The notes below the pieces were generated by a model. The model was not told where the DNA came from, did no database searches, and saw only the letters and a program-made list of their open reading frames with translations. Source: Cryptomeria japonica (taxonomy: Eukaryota > Streptophyta > Pinopsida > Cupressales > Cupressaceae). Taken from it: 64,000 bases of DNA. Made by a program: the position numbers and the translations under genes. Location of the stretch: assembly GCF_030272615.1 (NCBI RefSeq), contig NC_081409.1:913383840-913447839 (forward strand). Reading direction: 5' to 3'. Positions 22,036 through 34,102 of this stretch are shown in pieces; position 1 is the first letter of the stretch, and each line of letters begins with the position of its first letter.

Positions 22036-23491
22036 TGTATGCGGGAAAAGTGGGCGAATAAAACTTAATATTTGAAAATTTAGTTAAATACTAGTCCACA
22101 CACACACAGAGGACTTCTTGATGCAAGCTATGGAGTAACGTAGTGTTACTCAACTTCCCAAGGAGGGTCCCATGGTTCTCTATCTCACAATGTCCCTCAA
22201 ACCAACGTTTTTGCTCTCAGATCACTGAGCAAAATGGTTTAGGGATGGCAAATATGAGAACGAGAGATGCTTTTGCTAAATTTAGTATGAAATAGATGTT
22301 AAGCTATGTATGATATTAAAAATGCAATAAACTAGATGATAAGATGACAAGGTTAGTATGAATACTATCCTAACATGATATATTTAGTCTATGATTGAAC
22401 TAAAATGATAAAGAAAGTAATCTAAACATGCATATTTAGTCTAATTCCTGATCTAAAAGAGGCTAAACGATGAGCATAAAAATGATATGAAAGCTTAAAA
22501 TAATTTGAGCATAAGTGTAATCCTTCAAATTTGAAAGATGATTGTTGAGAATGGAGGAATGAGAGCTCTATTTATAGCATAAACAGGGCAATGGATGGTC
22601 AAGATTGAAAGGTTTAATCAAGGGCCAGGTTTGAAAGTTGGGGATCCATGTGCACAATTGGCACCAATGAAATGGTGACAAATGTCAACATAGGGTTGGG
22701 TTGAGAGAAGAGGTTGGAGGCATTAAAGGCCTGAGAAGACCTCATGGTTATCTAAAGGCTAAGGGTCAAGTCTAAGTTAGGCTTACCCACTGGATTAAGA
22801 GTTAATCCAAAGATAAACCTTTGTGCAAATGATTAAAAGATAATCATGGTCAAAGCATTAATGGCCTGATGAGACCCTTGGGTTGGATAGAGGTTGAGTC
22901 AAAACAAATGTTTTAACCATGTGGGAGGGTTTGAATTAACCATTAATGGTTATTGGAGACTTTAGGGATTAAGTGGTTGAAGGTTGGAAGCCTTCAATGG
23001 TTTTCAAAGACTTTAAGGGTTTTGGTGGTTGAAGGTTGAAAACCTTTAATGGTTATCAAAGACTTTAAGCCATTTGAGAAGTGACTTCCCTTTGCTTAGG
23101 GATGTGACAAAATTTAGAGGAGGGTTAGGTTAATTAGAAGTGTTTAGAAGATTCTAGAAGGGATTAGAAAGGGGTTTGGGATTTTACAAGTGGATGGAGG
23201 GATAATAGGATTTAATTGAATTAAATGATTTAATTCAATTTGGTTGTAATTAAATAAATTTGATTTATTCAATTTGGGATAACTATTTAATTAAATTTGA
23301 ATTTAATTAAAAGTGGATAGGGGGGTTTTAATTGAATAAAATGATTTATTCATTAAATGGGTATAGTGAATTTAATTTAAATAAATTGAATGATTTATTT
23401 AATTAAATAGAGGAATGTGGATAGTTTAATTAAATAGAGAAATGAACATAAAATATTCATTTAGGAATATGGTCATTTTTATACGTCTACA
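22036..23491 (+). mobile_element. Solo LTR inserted in copia D, TSD CATCC
   Basis: A 1456-bp segment from TGTATGCGGGAAAAG to ATACGTCTACA, flanked by CATCC at 22031-22035 and 23492-23496. It contains a TATA-like CTATTTATAGCATAAAC at about 22567. The last 280 bp are AT-rich (TTTAATTAAA blocks) and resemble 1-256. No internal region is present. The LTR cuts the copia coding sequence between RT and RNase H, so it arrived after copia D. Confidence 0.85.
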
Positions 23492-23496
23492 CATCC

Positions 23497-24482
23497 CAAC
23501 GAGTTATACCAAGATTATACATATATTTGGCAAGAAATCCCACAATTTGGGCAATGTCTAGTCTAGTATTGACCATAACATACATCAAAACTCCAACTGC
23601 ACTCTGGTAAGGAACTCTACTCGTGTCTTTCATCTCTAATGGATATGTAGGACAATATAAAATAGATAACTTTGTTCCAACTATAAAACAACACATAATG
23701 GTCTACAAGCATGCATGTTGAACCTCTATAAAACTGAATTCACATATTTACTCTAGCCTAGCCATATCTTTTTGTTCACTATATCTCTTCTAATTTTCAT
23801 CCCAAGAATGTGTTTCACTGCACCAAGATCTTTCATTTAAAATTTAGTAGCAAGATGGGACTTCAGTCCTAAAATCATACCTTTCCCTTTACCAATCAAT
23901 AACATATAATCAACATATTATGCTATGTACAAGAAATGATCACCATCAAACTTATAATAAACACAATGATTTCATTTAGAATGCTCAAATCTCAAAATCA
24001 ACACATATGTATCAAATTTTTGGTACCACATCCTAGGACTCTGGTTGTTCATATAAATATCCTACTCCAAATCACCGTGAAGAAAAGCAATTTTCACATC
24101 CATTTTCTCAACTTCTAATTCATAACCAATAGCAATAGAAATTAAAAATCTAATGAATGTCATTTTTTACATCAGGAGAAAATATCTCACTATAATCAAC
24201 ACCCCAACCTAAGAGTATCCTTTTGCAACCAACCTTTCTTTATACTTCTCAATAACTCCATCTGAACCAATCTTTTTCTTGAATGCCCATTTGCAACTAA
24301 TAGGTTTACATCCTTCAAGCATTACTACAAGATCCCATGTATCATTCTTTTTCAAATTTTTCATTTCTTCTTCCATAGAAATCTTCCAGGATTCTATATC
24401 ATTCATACCAAATTCCTCTTCTACAAATCTAGGTTCATTCACATTAGTATTCAAAGAAAAAAATACATCTCCAATCATCACC
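23497..24482 (-). pseudogene. Copia D reverse transcriptase remnant
   Basis: The minus strand shows two recognisable parts. At 24209-24481: WKISMEEEMKNLKKNDTWDL, CKWAFKKKIGSDG and ERLVAKGYS, the N-terminal part of copia RT. At 23487-23696: VPYQSAVGVLMYVMVNTRLDIA, the region between RT and RNase H. The stretch between (23700-24200) is badly eroded; no intact catalytic VDD is visible. The alignment with the RNase H remnant at 21412-22035 makes one element. Confidence 0.8.
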
Positions 24483-25818
24483 TAGCTTGAAGGGATGACT
24501 CATGTAAAACTCACTAGCCCTCTCTCAATGACAAGGAGACACAATCATGTTAGATCAGTGTCCCACTAATGGCCAAGCCTTCCCAATACATCCTTACTCT
24601 TTACAAACACTCAAGGCACACAAGAGGCATCCTCAATTACCTTATTAGTGTGTTTACTCCATTTTTTTAGTTAATATGATTTCACTTATTTACTCAACTC
24701 TCCAATAGGTTACATGGTGGCCACTTTGGACCTTGAACCCCATTGAGATCCACTCCCCTAATTGACTCTAATACCCACAACCTAATCTCATGTCAAAAAT
24801 TAGTGCAATATACCATATAACATCATAATGTTCAATTAAAAAATGCAATTTTATTCATACAGATGGCACACTCAATTGGCCCCAATACCAAGAGGATAGT
24901 TCCAATTTGATCCTATATTAAAATTTGTATATATAAAGTCACCATTCCACAAAATAATATGAAATTTAAATCACCAAATTCTAAATTTTACTAGATTTCA
25001 TTTTGGACCAAAAACCAGTCTAAGAGGCCATCCACCATTGATGAACCTCCAAGAACTCAAAAATTTAAAATGCAACCAAAAAAAAACCATTGATCTTTAA
25101 CTACACAACATCACAAAATATACTTATTTTTCCATTTCAATAATCCATTAAAATCTTGATAGCATATTCCCAAATAAACCCATGTTTTCCAAATTTAAAA
25201 CATACAACTCATACAATCAATCAAATGAACAAATTCAAACTGTAGAAATTCTTCAAATAATTCAACAAATTATTTAAACCCACAAATTAAAGTAATAGCC
25301 TACACATTTTGTAGAGTATGGATAAGAGAACCTATATTAATATTCATATGCACATTTGAATGAAGATTAAAAGATTAAATAGACTTCTACCAAGATTAAA
25401 TAACTATCTTGTACAAGTTACTAATATTTGATTGTTCCATTTGATTAGTGTACAAGATGGCTATTTATACAATGGAACGATCAAATAGACTTCTAACAAT
25501 ATGTTGAAAGTTTTTGAAACCATATGGTATGTTACTCATGTGGGAAATATTATGATAGGTGTTGAACTTATATGGTCCATGTATCAAAACTATATAGTTG
25601 GAGGAGTATGCGAGATTAGGTGCTAGACAATTACAATGTCAACTTGGATGTATTAAAATCAAGGCATGTACATCCATCTACAAGGAAAAAATATGAACGA
25701 AAGTAACTATGAAAATATTTACAAGGATTGTGTATTGAGTGGTACATAAAACTATGTAAATATATGTGTATGGACTATAGATTAAGTCATGCATAGATTG
25801 TGCATTACGTCATGTGTG
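24483..25818. other. No recognisable feature
   Basis: This is AT-rich sequence without an open frame of note, LTR ends or repeats that I can recognise. It may be further eroded copia D sequence, since it lies where gag and integrase would be, but I could not find a motif. Confidence 0.4.
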
Positions 25819-25823
25819 GATTG

Positions 25824-27356
25824 TGTTAAACCCATGACAGGACTGAGAGGAGTGGTGAATCAATCCAAAACACTTCTAATTTGATCTAACTAATATTGAA
25901 TTATATTTAATAACAACACTAAAAACATCAACCATTAATACATGAACACCAAATTTACATGAAAAACCAACCAGGCAAAAACCATGGTGAGAATAATACT
26001 CACAATATAAATGGAATTGATTACAAAGTTTTAGGATTATTGCCATGGAGAAACATGCACTTGATGGAATTTCAAGGCTAGGCACACTAACTTAGGGAAA
26101 GATGCATGAAATTGCACAAACGAGGCACACTAATCTAGGGAAAGATACAAAAGGGCTGCCAAGAGACCCACTATCTTTCGACAACAGAAAGAATAATAGT
26201 AATGATAAGAGAAAGAATCTCCTAATCATGAAATTGTCCTTGAACCTCTATGTCAAGTGACCAACATCATGGAAAACACATCTATCATAAACCAGGGGGG
26301 AGTGTTTCTGAAGTAGAAGCAATCTTGCTTTACACCATTGTCAAAACTGAAAGATTATCATCAGAGCTCTTCACAAACTGACTCTTGCATGTTCGCAACA
26401 TAAAATCTACTTTCACATCATTTACATCCACTTCACATCAATTCACACACTATTTCACACACAACTCATACATCCACACTCCTTAAATACAGGTTAGATC
26501 ATCAAAAACCTAATTGAAGGTTAGCCACCAATAGAGTAAATATTATTACATGAAATAAGCCACTCATACCAAAAATATTCAATGCAGTCAACTCTAGGAG
26601 AAAGAGGGGACCCAAATCCATCACAAAACATCCTTTCAAGTTGAATCCAATCAATTGTACATGCTAGCACATCCTCCAAAGTCAGCACTAAACATAACAT
26701 GTAGATGAATGATAAACCTTAGCAACTAGTTGACCAAAAACATCTTCCAATGTAAATTAAATAATGCATATCTCCACACACCATGGTGAGACCAATAACT
26801 ACCATCTGGCATAGCTCCTAAAGAATATTCAGATTAAAAAGTACGATCCAAAATAAGGTAATCCAATTAGATACACAAAAAATTGAACATACTAGGCATA
26901 ATTTGACACAGCTCACTTCTGGAACAAAAACACCACCATAGAACCAAATTGAAATACAACATTAACCAACTCAACATGTCCATGAAATCACAACACAATA
27001 TTCCATATATCTAGAGGCCATCAAAGACTTTTTGGACTAGTCTAACAGACGGTCGCAATGTTAGAATGCAATAATGGCAAACACTTACAATTCACGAACT
27101 AGACAACATGATGATACAACATATTAAAAACCCTAAAACATAACCTTGACCATCTAGAGTTAAACAAAGCATTCAACTAGTAGAGAATTAAGTACTCTTT
27201 CCTACATATCAAACTTTCCATATACTTCACAAACTCAATAGCAATACTAATCAAAGAGACTTGCAACAATATACAACCATATCCATACTAAAATCTATCT
27301 GGAACACCAAGTTTGACAACGCAAATTAGATCAACAGACAACTCAAATTTCCAACG
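25824..27356 (-). repeat. Full LTR of the composite
   Basis: A 1533-bp LTR opening TGTTAAACCCATGACAGG and ending CAAATTTCCAAC plus G, where the partner copy at 28691 ends CCAACA. It contains the reverse LTR tail GAGGAGTGGTGAATCA, the shared ACATGAAAAACC...AAACCATGGTGAG block at about 25953-25990, and is followed by GATCCCCCCTTT, a reverse polypurine tract. Confidence 0.75.
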
Positions 27357-28691
27357 ATCCCCCCTTTTTCATCGATGGCAACACTTGCACATACTTCTCC
27401 CCCTTTGACATTAAATACAAAGATTAACCAACTTTCCAAACAAAACAAACTCCATTTCTCCTCCTGAGAGTAATGACAACAACAATCTAGGAGACAAAGA
27501 ATAAGCCTTAGTCTTGCAAGTCCCTTCAATGCATGTTGCTCCTTGGAAATAAGCCTAAAACTTTGTAATCAATTCTATTTATATTGTGAGTAGGATTCTC
27601 ACCGTGATTTTCCCTGATTGGGTTTTCCATGTAAATTTGGTGTTCATGTGTTGATGGTTGATGTTTTTAGTGTTTTTCTTAAATATTGTTTAATATTAGT
27701 TAGATAAAATTAGAATTGTGCCAGACTAATTCACCCGCCCTCTCAATCCTGCCCTGAGTTTAACAATTGGTATCAAATCTCTTCACAAACTGACTTTCGC
27801 ACATCCACAACACAAAATATTCTTGCACATCATTTGCATCCACTTCACATCAATTTACACACAAATCATAATTCCACACTCCTCTAATGCAAGTTAGATC
27901 ATCACAAACTTAATTAAAGGTAGAACACCAACAAAGTAAACATTATTACATGAAATAAGCCACCTAGAAAAAAAATATTCAACGTTGTCCACTCGAGGAG
28001 AAAGAGGAGACCCAAATCCATCACAAAATATTCTTTCAAGTTGAATCCAACAAATCACACATGCTATCACACCCTCCAAAGTTGGCACTAAACATAACAT
28101 GTAGATAAATGACAAAGCTTAGCTACCAGTCACTAAAAAATATATTCCAATGTAAATTACTTAATGTGGATAGCCACACACTATGTTGAGACCCATAACT
28201 ACCATTTGACATAGCTCCTAAAGCATATCTAGACCAAAAAGTATGATCCAAATCCAATCGAATACGCAAAAAATTGAACATACCAAGCATAATCCAACAC
28301 AAGTCACTCCTGGAATAGAAACACCACCATAGAACTAAATTGAAATACTGCACTAACCAACTCAACATGTCCACCAAATCATAGTACAAGATTCCACATA
28401 TCTGGAGGCCACCAAAGACTTTCTAGACCAGTTTGACAAACACTCTCACTGTCATAACACAACAATGACAAACTCTTATAATCCGTGAACTAGTCAACAT
28501 GATGACACAACATATTCAAAACTTCAAAACATAACCTTCATATCAAACTTCTCATATACTTCTCAAACTCAATAGTAAAACCAGTTAGAGAAATCAACAA
28601 CCATATCCAAACCAAACTCTATCTAGAACACCAAGTTTGACATCAATGACAACACAACTCAGATATTAGCAGACAACTCAAATTTCCAACA
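25824..28691 (-). mobile_element. Rearranged LTR composite, TSD GATTG
   Basis: A 2868-bp unit flanked by GATTG at 25819-25823 and 28692-28696. Left to right on the plus strand: a full minus-oriented LTR (25824-27356); a purine tract in reverse and short internal sequence (27357 to about 27490); an inverted (plus-oriented) copy of the LTR's tail ending GAGTTTAACA (about 27490-27764) with primer site ATTGGTATCAAATCTC; then, without a break, the second LTR lacking its tail end (about 27775-28691). No coding region remains. The single outer target duplication indicates that the composite inserted as one unit. Confidence 0.8.
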
Positions 28692-28696
28692 GATTG

Positions 28697-31269
28697 TGCA
28701 TTTAAGTAATGCACAGAACTATCTTGCATAAAGTTGAATTGAGGCTATTGGGCATGCATTAAGTATAAGCAAGAATACAAGATAAGTGACTAGATGAGGT
28801 AATGAGTGTGTGCATAGTTATAATCAAACAAGACCTGAAAGGAAGGTGTTACAAGATAAAAACAAGACAAGGGAATCCAAATACTAGCCAAATTCAAAAA
28901 TAGGATACATAGAACAAAAAAAAACATTTAAATCTAAAAAAAAAGGATAAACTCTAAGATTAATACCATAGGTCATGTAAGAATGCTAATTTCATCAAAT
29001 AATATAAAAAAGATAAATATTACTAAATTGCAATGATGAACAAATCTAACTCAGGTGATAATTTTTAACAAGTAACAAAAATTCCTTAAAACTGAAAGCG
29101 ATAGTTCAACAGTTTTATGTGTGATTCTAAGTTATATTATAGAGATATGGAAATAGTACTCAAGTTAGAATATATCAGTTCACACCATAATTGGAATTTA
29201 AAGATTGATTATATAGGTCTCTAGAATCTACCAGCAAATTATGTTTTTCTCTAATTGACCTACACACTTGCAAACTTGGTCTCCACAAGTGCAAACTGAA
29301 ACCTAATGTGTTGATTTATCATATTTCATGACATGATGTAGGGGCTTCAAAAATAACATTTTTTGTTTTTTCTTATAGTAGTGAGGAAAACTTGATCCAT
29401 TTTGGTGTCTCTTTGTGTTTTCATTAATGGTGTCATTTATGTTCTAAATTGGCTACATCATGAGACAAAATTGAAAGAAAATAGTATATCAAGATTTGCT
29501 CACCTTTATGTTTTAATGTATAAAATTGAGTAAGGACTAGTGGTGTTTAGGAACACCTTAAAAATCTACACAATTGTAAAGCTAACATTCTCCTTAGTTA
29601 TACATCTAGTTGAATTGATTGAATGTGTTTGGAACAAAATTTGAGGATAGTAAGCAAGAATAAAATTGAGCTAGGGTGATATATGCTAATAAAATGATTT
29701 ATAATATTACTATGATGTTCTCATAAATGATGTATGCCAATTCTCTTCAATGACTTCTAGGTGGTTGTTGACAATTTCCAAATAAATGAATATGTGTCTT
29801 CAAATACAACAACATTGCAAACAAATCAACACAAAAAAAATAAGTAAACTCAAAATTATTAGTAGAAAGAGTCTAACAAGGTTTATCTTGGAATTGAGTT
29901 TTGAAATTTCACTCGTTAGATCTACAACTATGAAAATGACTCTCAAGTGTCAAGTTCGCGGCCATGAATTTGATCTAAGGTAAAGAATGATAGGTGTAGC
30001 CATTGGAACCAATATATATATGAATGAGTAATAACGTAGTCAAGATGTGATGATGCCACGGATCAAGTTTATGAAATAAAATGTCACTTATAGATTAGTT
30101 ATTTCATTTAGAAAGCTAACTCAATTCAACCCAAAACATAAAAGAAAAAGACATTGATATGCAATTATCACATGAGACAAACCTTCACCAACTTTTCCCT
30201 CAAATAGTTAGAAAATATACAATAAAACATGAAAAAAAATTATTTATATTTATATATAATAGCCAAATAAAGGATAATGCTTATTCTTCGCCTACCTTTC
30301 TCTCAATCCAAGAGACTCTGTTCGTATTGATAACTACAAATTCCAAACATTAAAGCTAACACATTAAATGGCCAGCTTTTGAAATGATGTGAAGCATGTG
30401 CCTTGAGAAATAGAAGAAATAAATAGTGTTTCTGAGTTGTTTATATTTTTGCATTAAATTGGCAGTCACTCTCGTAATTTTCATGAATAAAGGCTTTTGG
30501 ACTGTGGGAAAGCTTTATATATCATATTAATCATAGACTTTTGAAATATACAATCTACTTTATTCTTAACATAAAGTAAAAGCAAATGATTTAAACGGAA
30601 TACAAGGAGAGATGAAGTAAAGGAATCCAATGTTTATTTGAGAGCAAAATCCTTCACATATTATATTGTATTTGAGTGCTTCTACTATTTGAAGCCTAAA
30701 GAAAACCTTTTATAAATGTAAAATAGTAAAGTTTAATTTGATTCAATAAAAAACTATAAATTAATCAAGATAAATAAATGAGTATTCGACAATAGTTTAT
30801 CGATTAGTGTACTTTAAATCAAATATTAAATTATTAAAGTTAAACGTAATATAAAAAGGTGCTTAGTTTTTATGATTGAAGAATAAATGATCTTTGACAG
30901 GGTGTTGACTTTTGAATTATGTCCGACTTAGAAATGCTATCTATCTATTAGTATCAAGTCCTTGAGTCGGGGACTTTTGTTTAGATTCTACCTTGCCTAG
31001 TATGTACCTTTTCATTGTTAATCACTTGATCATTATTTGTCTACTCTACTTTTATATATATAATGCTACTGGTATTTTAAAAAAATTTAAAAGAACTGTT
31101 TTTATGCAACAACAAGACATATTCATTGGGTCAACCCCTAGAAATATGTGTAAAATTTCTTAGATGGCAATCAAGCTCCCTAAATACTAAAATTGGCCTT
31201 CTAACTCCACATAACTATTAGATTTAAAAAATCAAAGTTTCATAACTATACTTTATAAGGAAAAATGAA
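28697..31269. other. No recognisable feature
   Basis: A long AT-rich stretch with only short, unsupported ORFs. I see no LTR ends, RT motifs or tandem repeats. A TATATATA run lies near 31055 and A-rich runs near 28915-28950. Confidence 0.4.
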
Positions 31270-32480
31270 CAGTTTATCTATAAGAAAAAATTGTCGAAGC
31301 AATTGGGATCATTGGCTTGAATGTCTCCAACAACCTTCAATTTCATCTTGTAAATTTCACTTCACATAAATCTATGTGGGAAAAACTTAATGAACTATTT
31401 GGTACAATAAATGGATTTCATGCTTTCAATTGTGTGTAGAATTGATGATACTATATACTGATTCATTTCCTTAGATTGAATGCTTCTTGTTAAGTTTACA
31501 TATCTACTTTCATGTTTGCAAGGTTGTCGCAAAAAAAAAAATTACATAAATAATGTGTGGTATTGGTCTATTTAAGTTGAAAGGGTCATTTTAGGTTTTC
31601 TCTTCTACCCTCTACTTTTGAATAGATACTTTTGGTTTTAAATTTGAGATACCTTCTTTTAAGAAATGTTGTAATAGATGCATGAGGGAAAAAATTTTGT
31701 TACCCTCCATGGATACAATCGCCTCCTCTAAAAGTCAAGTATAAAGGGCATAAACATCTAAGGGTAAAGGAAATATCTACTTTATCAAGTGAGAATCACT
31801 CCAAGTAGAAGAACAAATTTGATAAGAATGATACTATCTCTTCTAAGTCAATTAGGCGTCCCTCAAATTAAAAGAATAAAATCAATAATCCATGTTCTTT
31901 TTATGGAATACCAAGTCATAAAATCACACATTATTTTTCAAAGGATTAAAGCCTTTGAAGATGTCATGAAGAACCACAATGTTACTATTCCCTGACCTAG
32001 TAAAAGTCAAGCACTTTTAGCTAAAGGTTTGGATTCATCCATAAAAAAATGGATCTTTACCTTAGGATCTTCTCATCAAATGACCAAATCGAATGATCTA
32101 CTTGAATATTTTTCTAATAGTTCTATGTCTTATATAATAGTTCGTAACTCTACACAAATTCTCTTTTTGGGCTTACATATTATTAAATGATAAATGAGTG
32201 CATTGATGATGTGCTCTGTGTTCTTGGTATTTCTACCAATATTCTCTATACATGATATATTTCCTACATTGGGGATGGGAAGGAATCAAGTGCTTCCCAC
32301 ATGATGTATTTATTAGAGAATTATAGTATCTAAAGAAAAATTTTGCTTCAAAATGAGTCAATAATGGGTCTATATATTATAATTTTCATGGAATTTAGTC
32401 ATTTTGTGGATCATCACACATTTACCATGTAGATTATTTAAGCATTATTTGAAATGAGTGGTTTTGATGCAAGAACCTCT
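31270..32480 (+). pseudogene. Copia gag-protease remnant
   Basis: Several copia landmarks appear in order on the plus strand, in broken frames. IGLNVSNNLQFHLVN and MWEKLNELFGTINGF (about 31300-31430) match the Gag core. CSFYGIPSHKITHYF (about 31890-31935) is a zinc knuckle with two Cys changed to Tyr. FEDVMKNH and WIFTLGSSHQMTKSNDLLEYFS (about 32050-32120) are the protease, with the D-S-G active site replaced by T-L-G. Further traces match the pre-integrase region. It is dead on every count. The element is cut off near 32480-32524. Confidence 0.7.
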
Positions 32481-32523
32481 ACAAGGGATTTGTTGGCAAG
32501 AGACACTCCACAGGTCATCAAAT

Positions 32524-33014
32524 GTTGTCATTGATGGCAACTCATGTCTATAATTTAATCCGTAGTGAATAATTTACTCTTGAAGGCAGATTGAAGATGT
32601 GTTCAAGTCTAGCAAAATAGACCAAAGCCTCTGGTAGAATACAATATATTGATCAGCATTTCATTTCAATTGGATATTCTATGTTGTGGAGCCGTGGGAA
32701 GCTTGGTAAATGTCTAGAGTACCCTATTCCATGATTTTAGCATTTGGTGATAAGTGTTGTGCTAGTTTGAAGATCCGGTTTATCGATTTTTGGGTTGAAC
32801 AATGTTGTATGGCCGACTTGTGTGATTGTTTGTTGTGCAGAATTGGTGGAGCCATTTTGGTGATTGTTTTTGTGTTTGGGGATGTTTAACCGTCTTGTGG
32901 GAAGCGTGTGGACAATTATGTTTGGTCCACATAAGTATTGGAGATCGGATTTAAGCAACAATTCATACACGTCTCATTATTTGTAAAGTGTTCTTGAAGC
33001 TGACATGTAGTTGG
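32524..33014 (+). mobile_element. Start of a copia-like LTR, interrupted by element B
   Basis: TGTTGTCATTGATGGCAACT at 32524 resembles copia LTR starts. The sequence runs into element B at 33015 and seems to resume at 39737, where GTGGATATATAAGG offers a TATA box. I could not find the far end or a target duplication, so this is tentative. Confidence 0.35.
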
Positions 33015-33897
33015 TGTTGGAATCCAAGAACACTGAGAGAGGGGGGGGTGAATCAGTGTTCTGCCGGTAATATAATATTTTACCTTATTATAACATACAT
33101 ATATAAACCGGTAAATGAAACAACATATAACATGAAGTAAATAAACCAGCCACATGAATGAACACCATAACACAAATTTTATACATGGAAAACCTCAAAG
33201 AGGAAAAACCATGGTGGGATTTGTGACCCACAATATCAATTCATTGGCCATATGAAAGATATTACATAGCATGGGGGCCTGCACATGCACATGCAGGAAG
33301 GCACATTGCTCAACACAAAAGAGTCTCATTGACTACAAGCTTTTGCTGAGATAAAATAGTACCGATGAACTCACAGATTGCACTTGCAATGCCAAAAAGA
33401 GTTCTGGTTAAAGCTCTGTTCTGTACCGGTTGATAAACCCCGAATCCTTCTACCAGTATCTCCTTTCCTCCAAGAATGCTTTACAAACCATCTACTGATC
33501 ATTGCATGATATTATATTCGCATACAAATGACCTACATGCATATACTTCGCATTACACATTTCTACTATCTTGTCATATCTCAAAATGACCTAACAGACT
33601 AACTTATATACCCTTTACAAACAATATGCCTTATGTCGGCTTACAATACAAAAGATATTCAATGTCAGCCCTTATACAATAATTACAAAATGATTTTACA
33701 AATAAAACCTTTCAGATCCCAAACTGATGTCGGCTTCACTGAAGTGTTGGATGTCGGTGTCAGTGTCGGTGATGACCATGAATACTTCAATGCGGGTATT
33801 CGCCAGTGTATGCCTCCAAATGTTGGTATATACCTTTAATAGAATCTTGTTGTCATCAATGACAACATATGATTCCAATGAGTGTCAATTGCCAACA
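33015..33897 (-). repeat. Element B 3' LTR
   Basis: An 883-bp LTR, plus-strand start TGTTGGAATCCAAGAACACT and end CAATTGCCAACA. It is followed by ATCTCCCCCTTTGGCATTG, the reverse of the polypurine tract shared with A and C. The reverse LTR tail GGGGGGGGTGAATCAG is at about 33041-33056, and the shared block ATGGAAAACC...AAACCATGGTGGGAT is at about 33184-33220. Confidence 0.88.
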
Positions 33898-34102
33898 ATC
33901 TCCCCCTTTGGCATTGATGGCAACACTCATGTGAAAAATGGATTCCCTGTCGGTTCAATTGAAACATGAAACATGCTCCCCCTGAATTGATTGACTCTGT
34001 CAATATCCTCCTCCTACGATTACATACATATTTTTCACATAATATACACTCCCCCTTTGGCATCAATGCCAAAGACTGGTGAAAGAATAATTACAGCTTA
34101 CT

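Noticed and set aside
33696-33969. Short overlapping ORFs in the LTRs of element B (also near 39530-39932)
   Set aside because: They lie within LTR sequence, change between the two LTR copies and match nothing; treated as chance.
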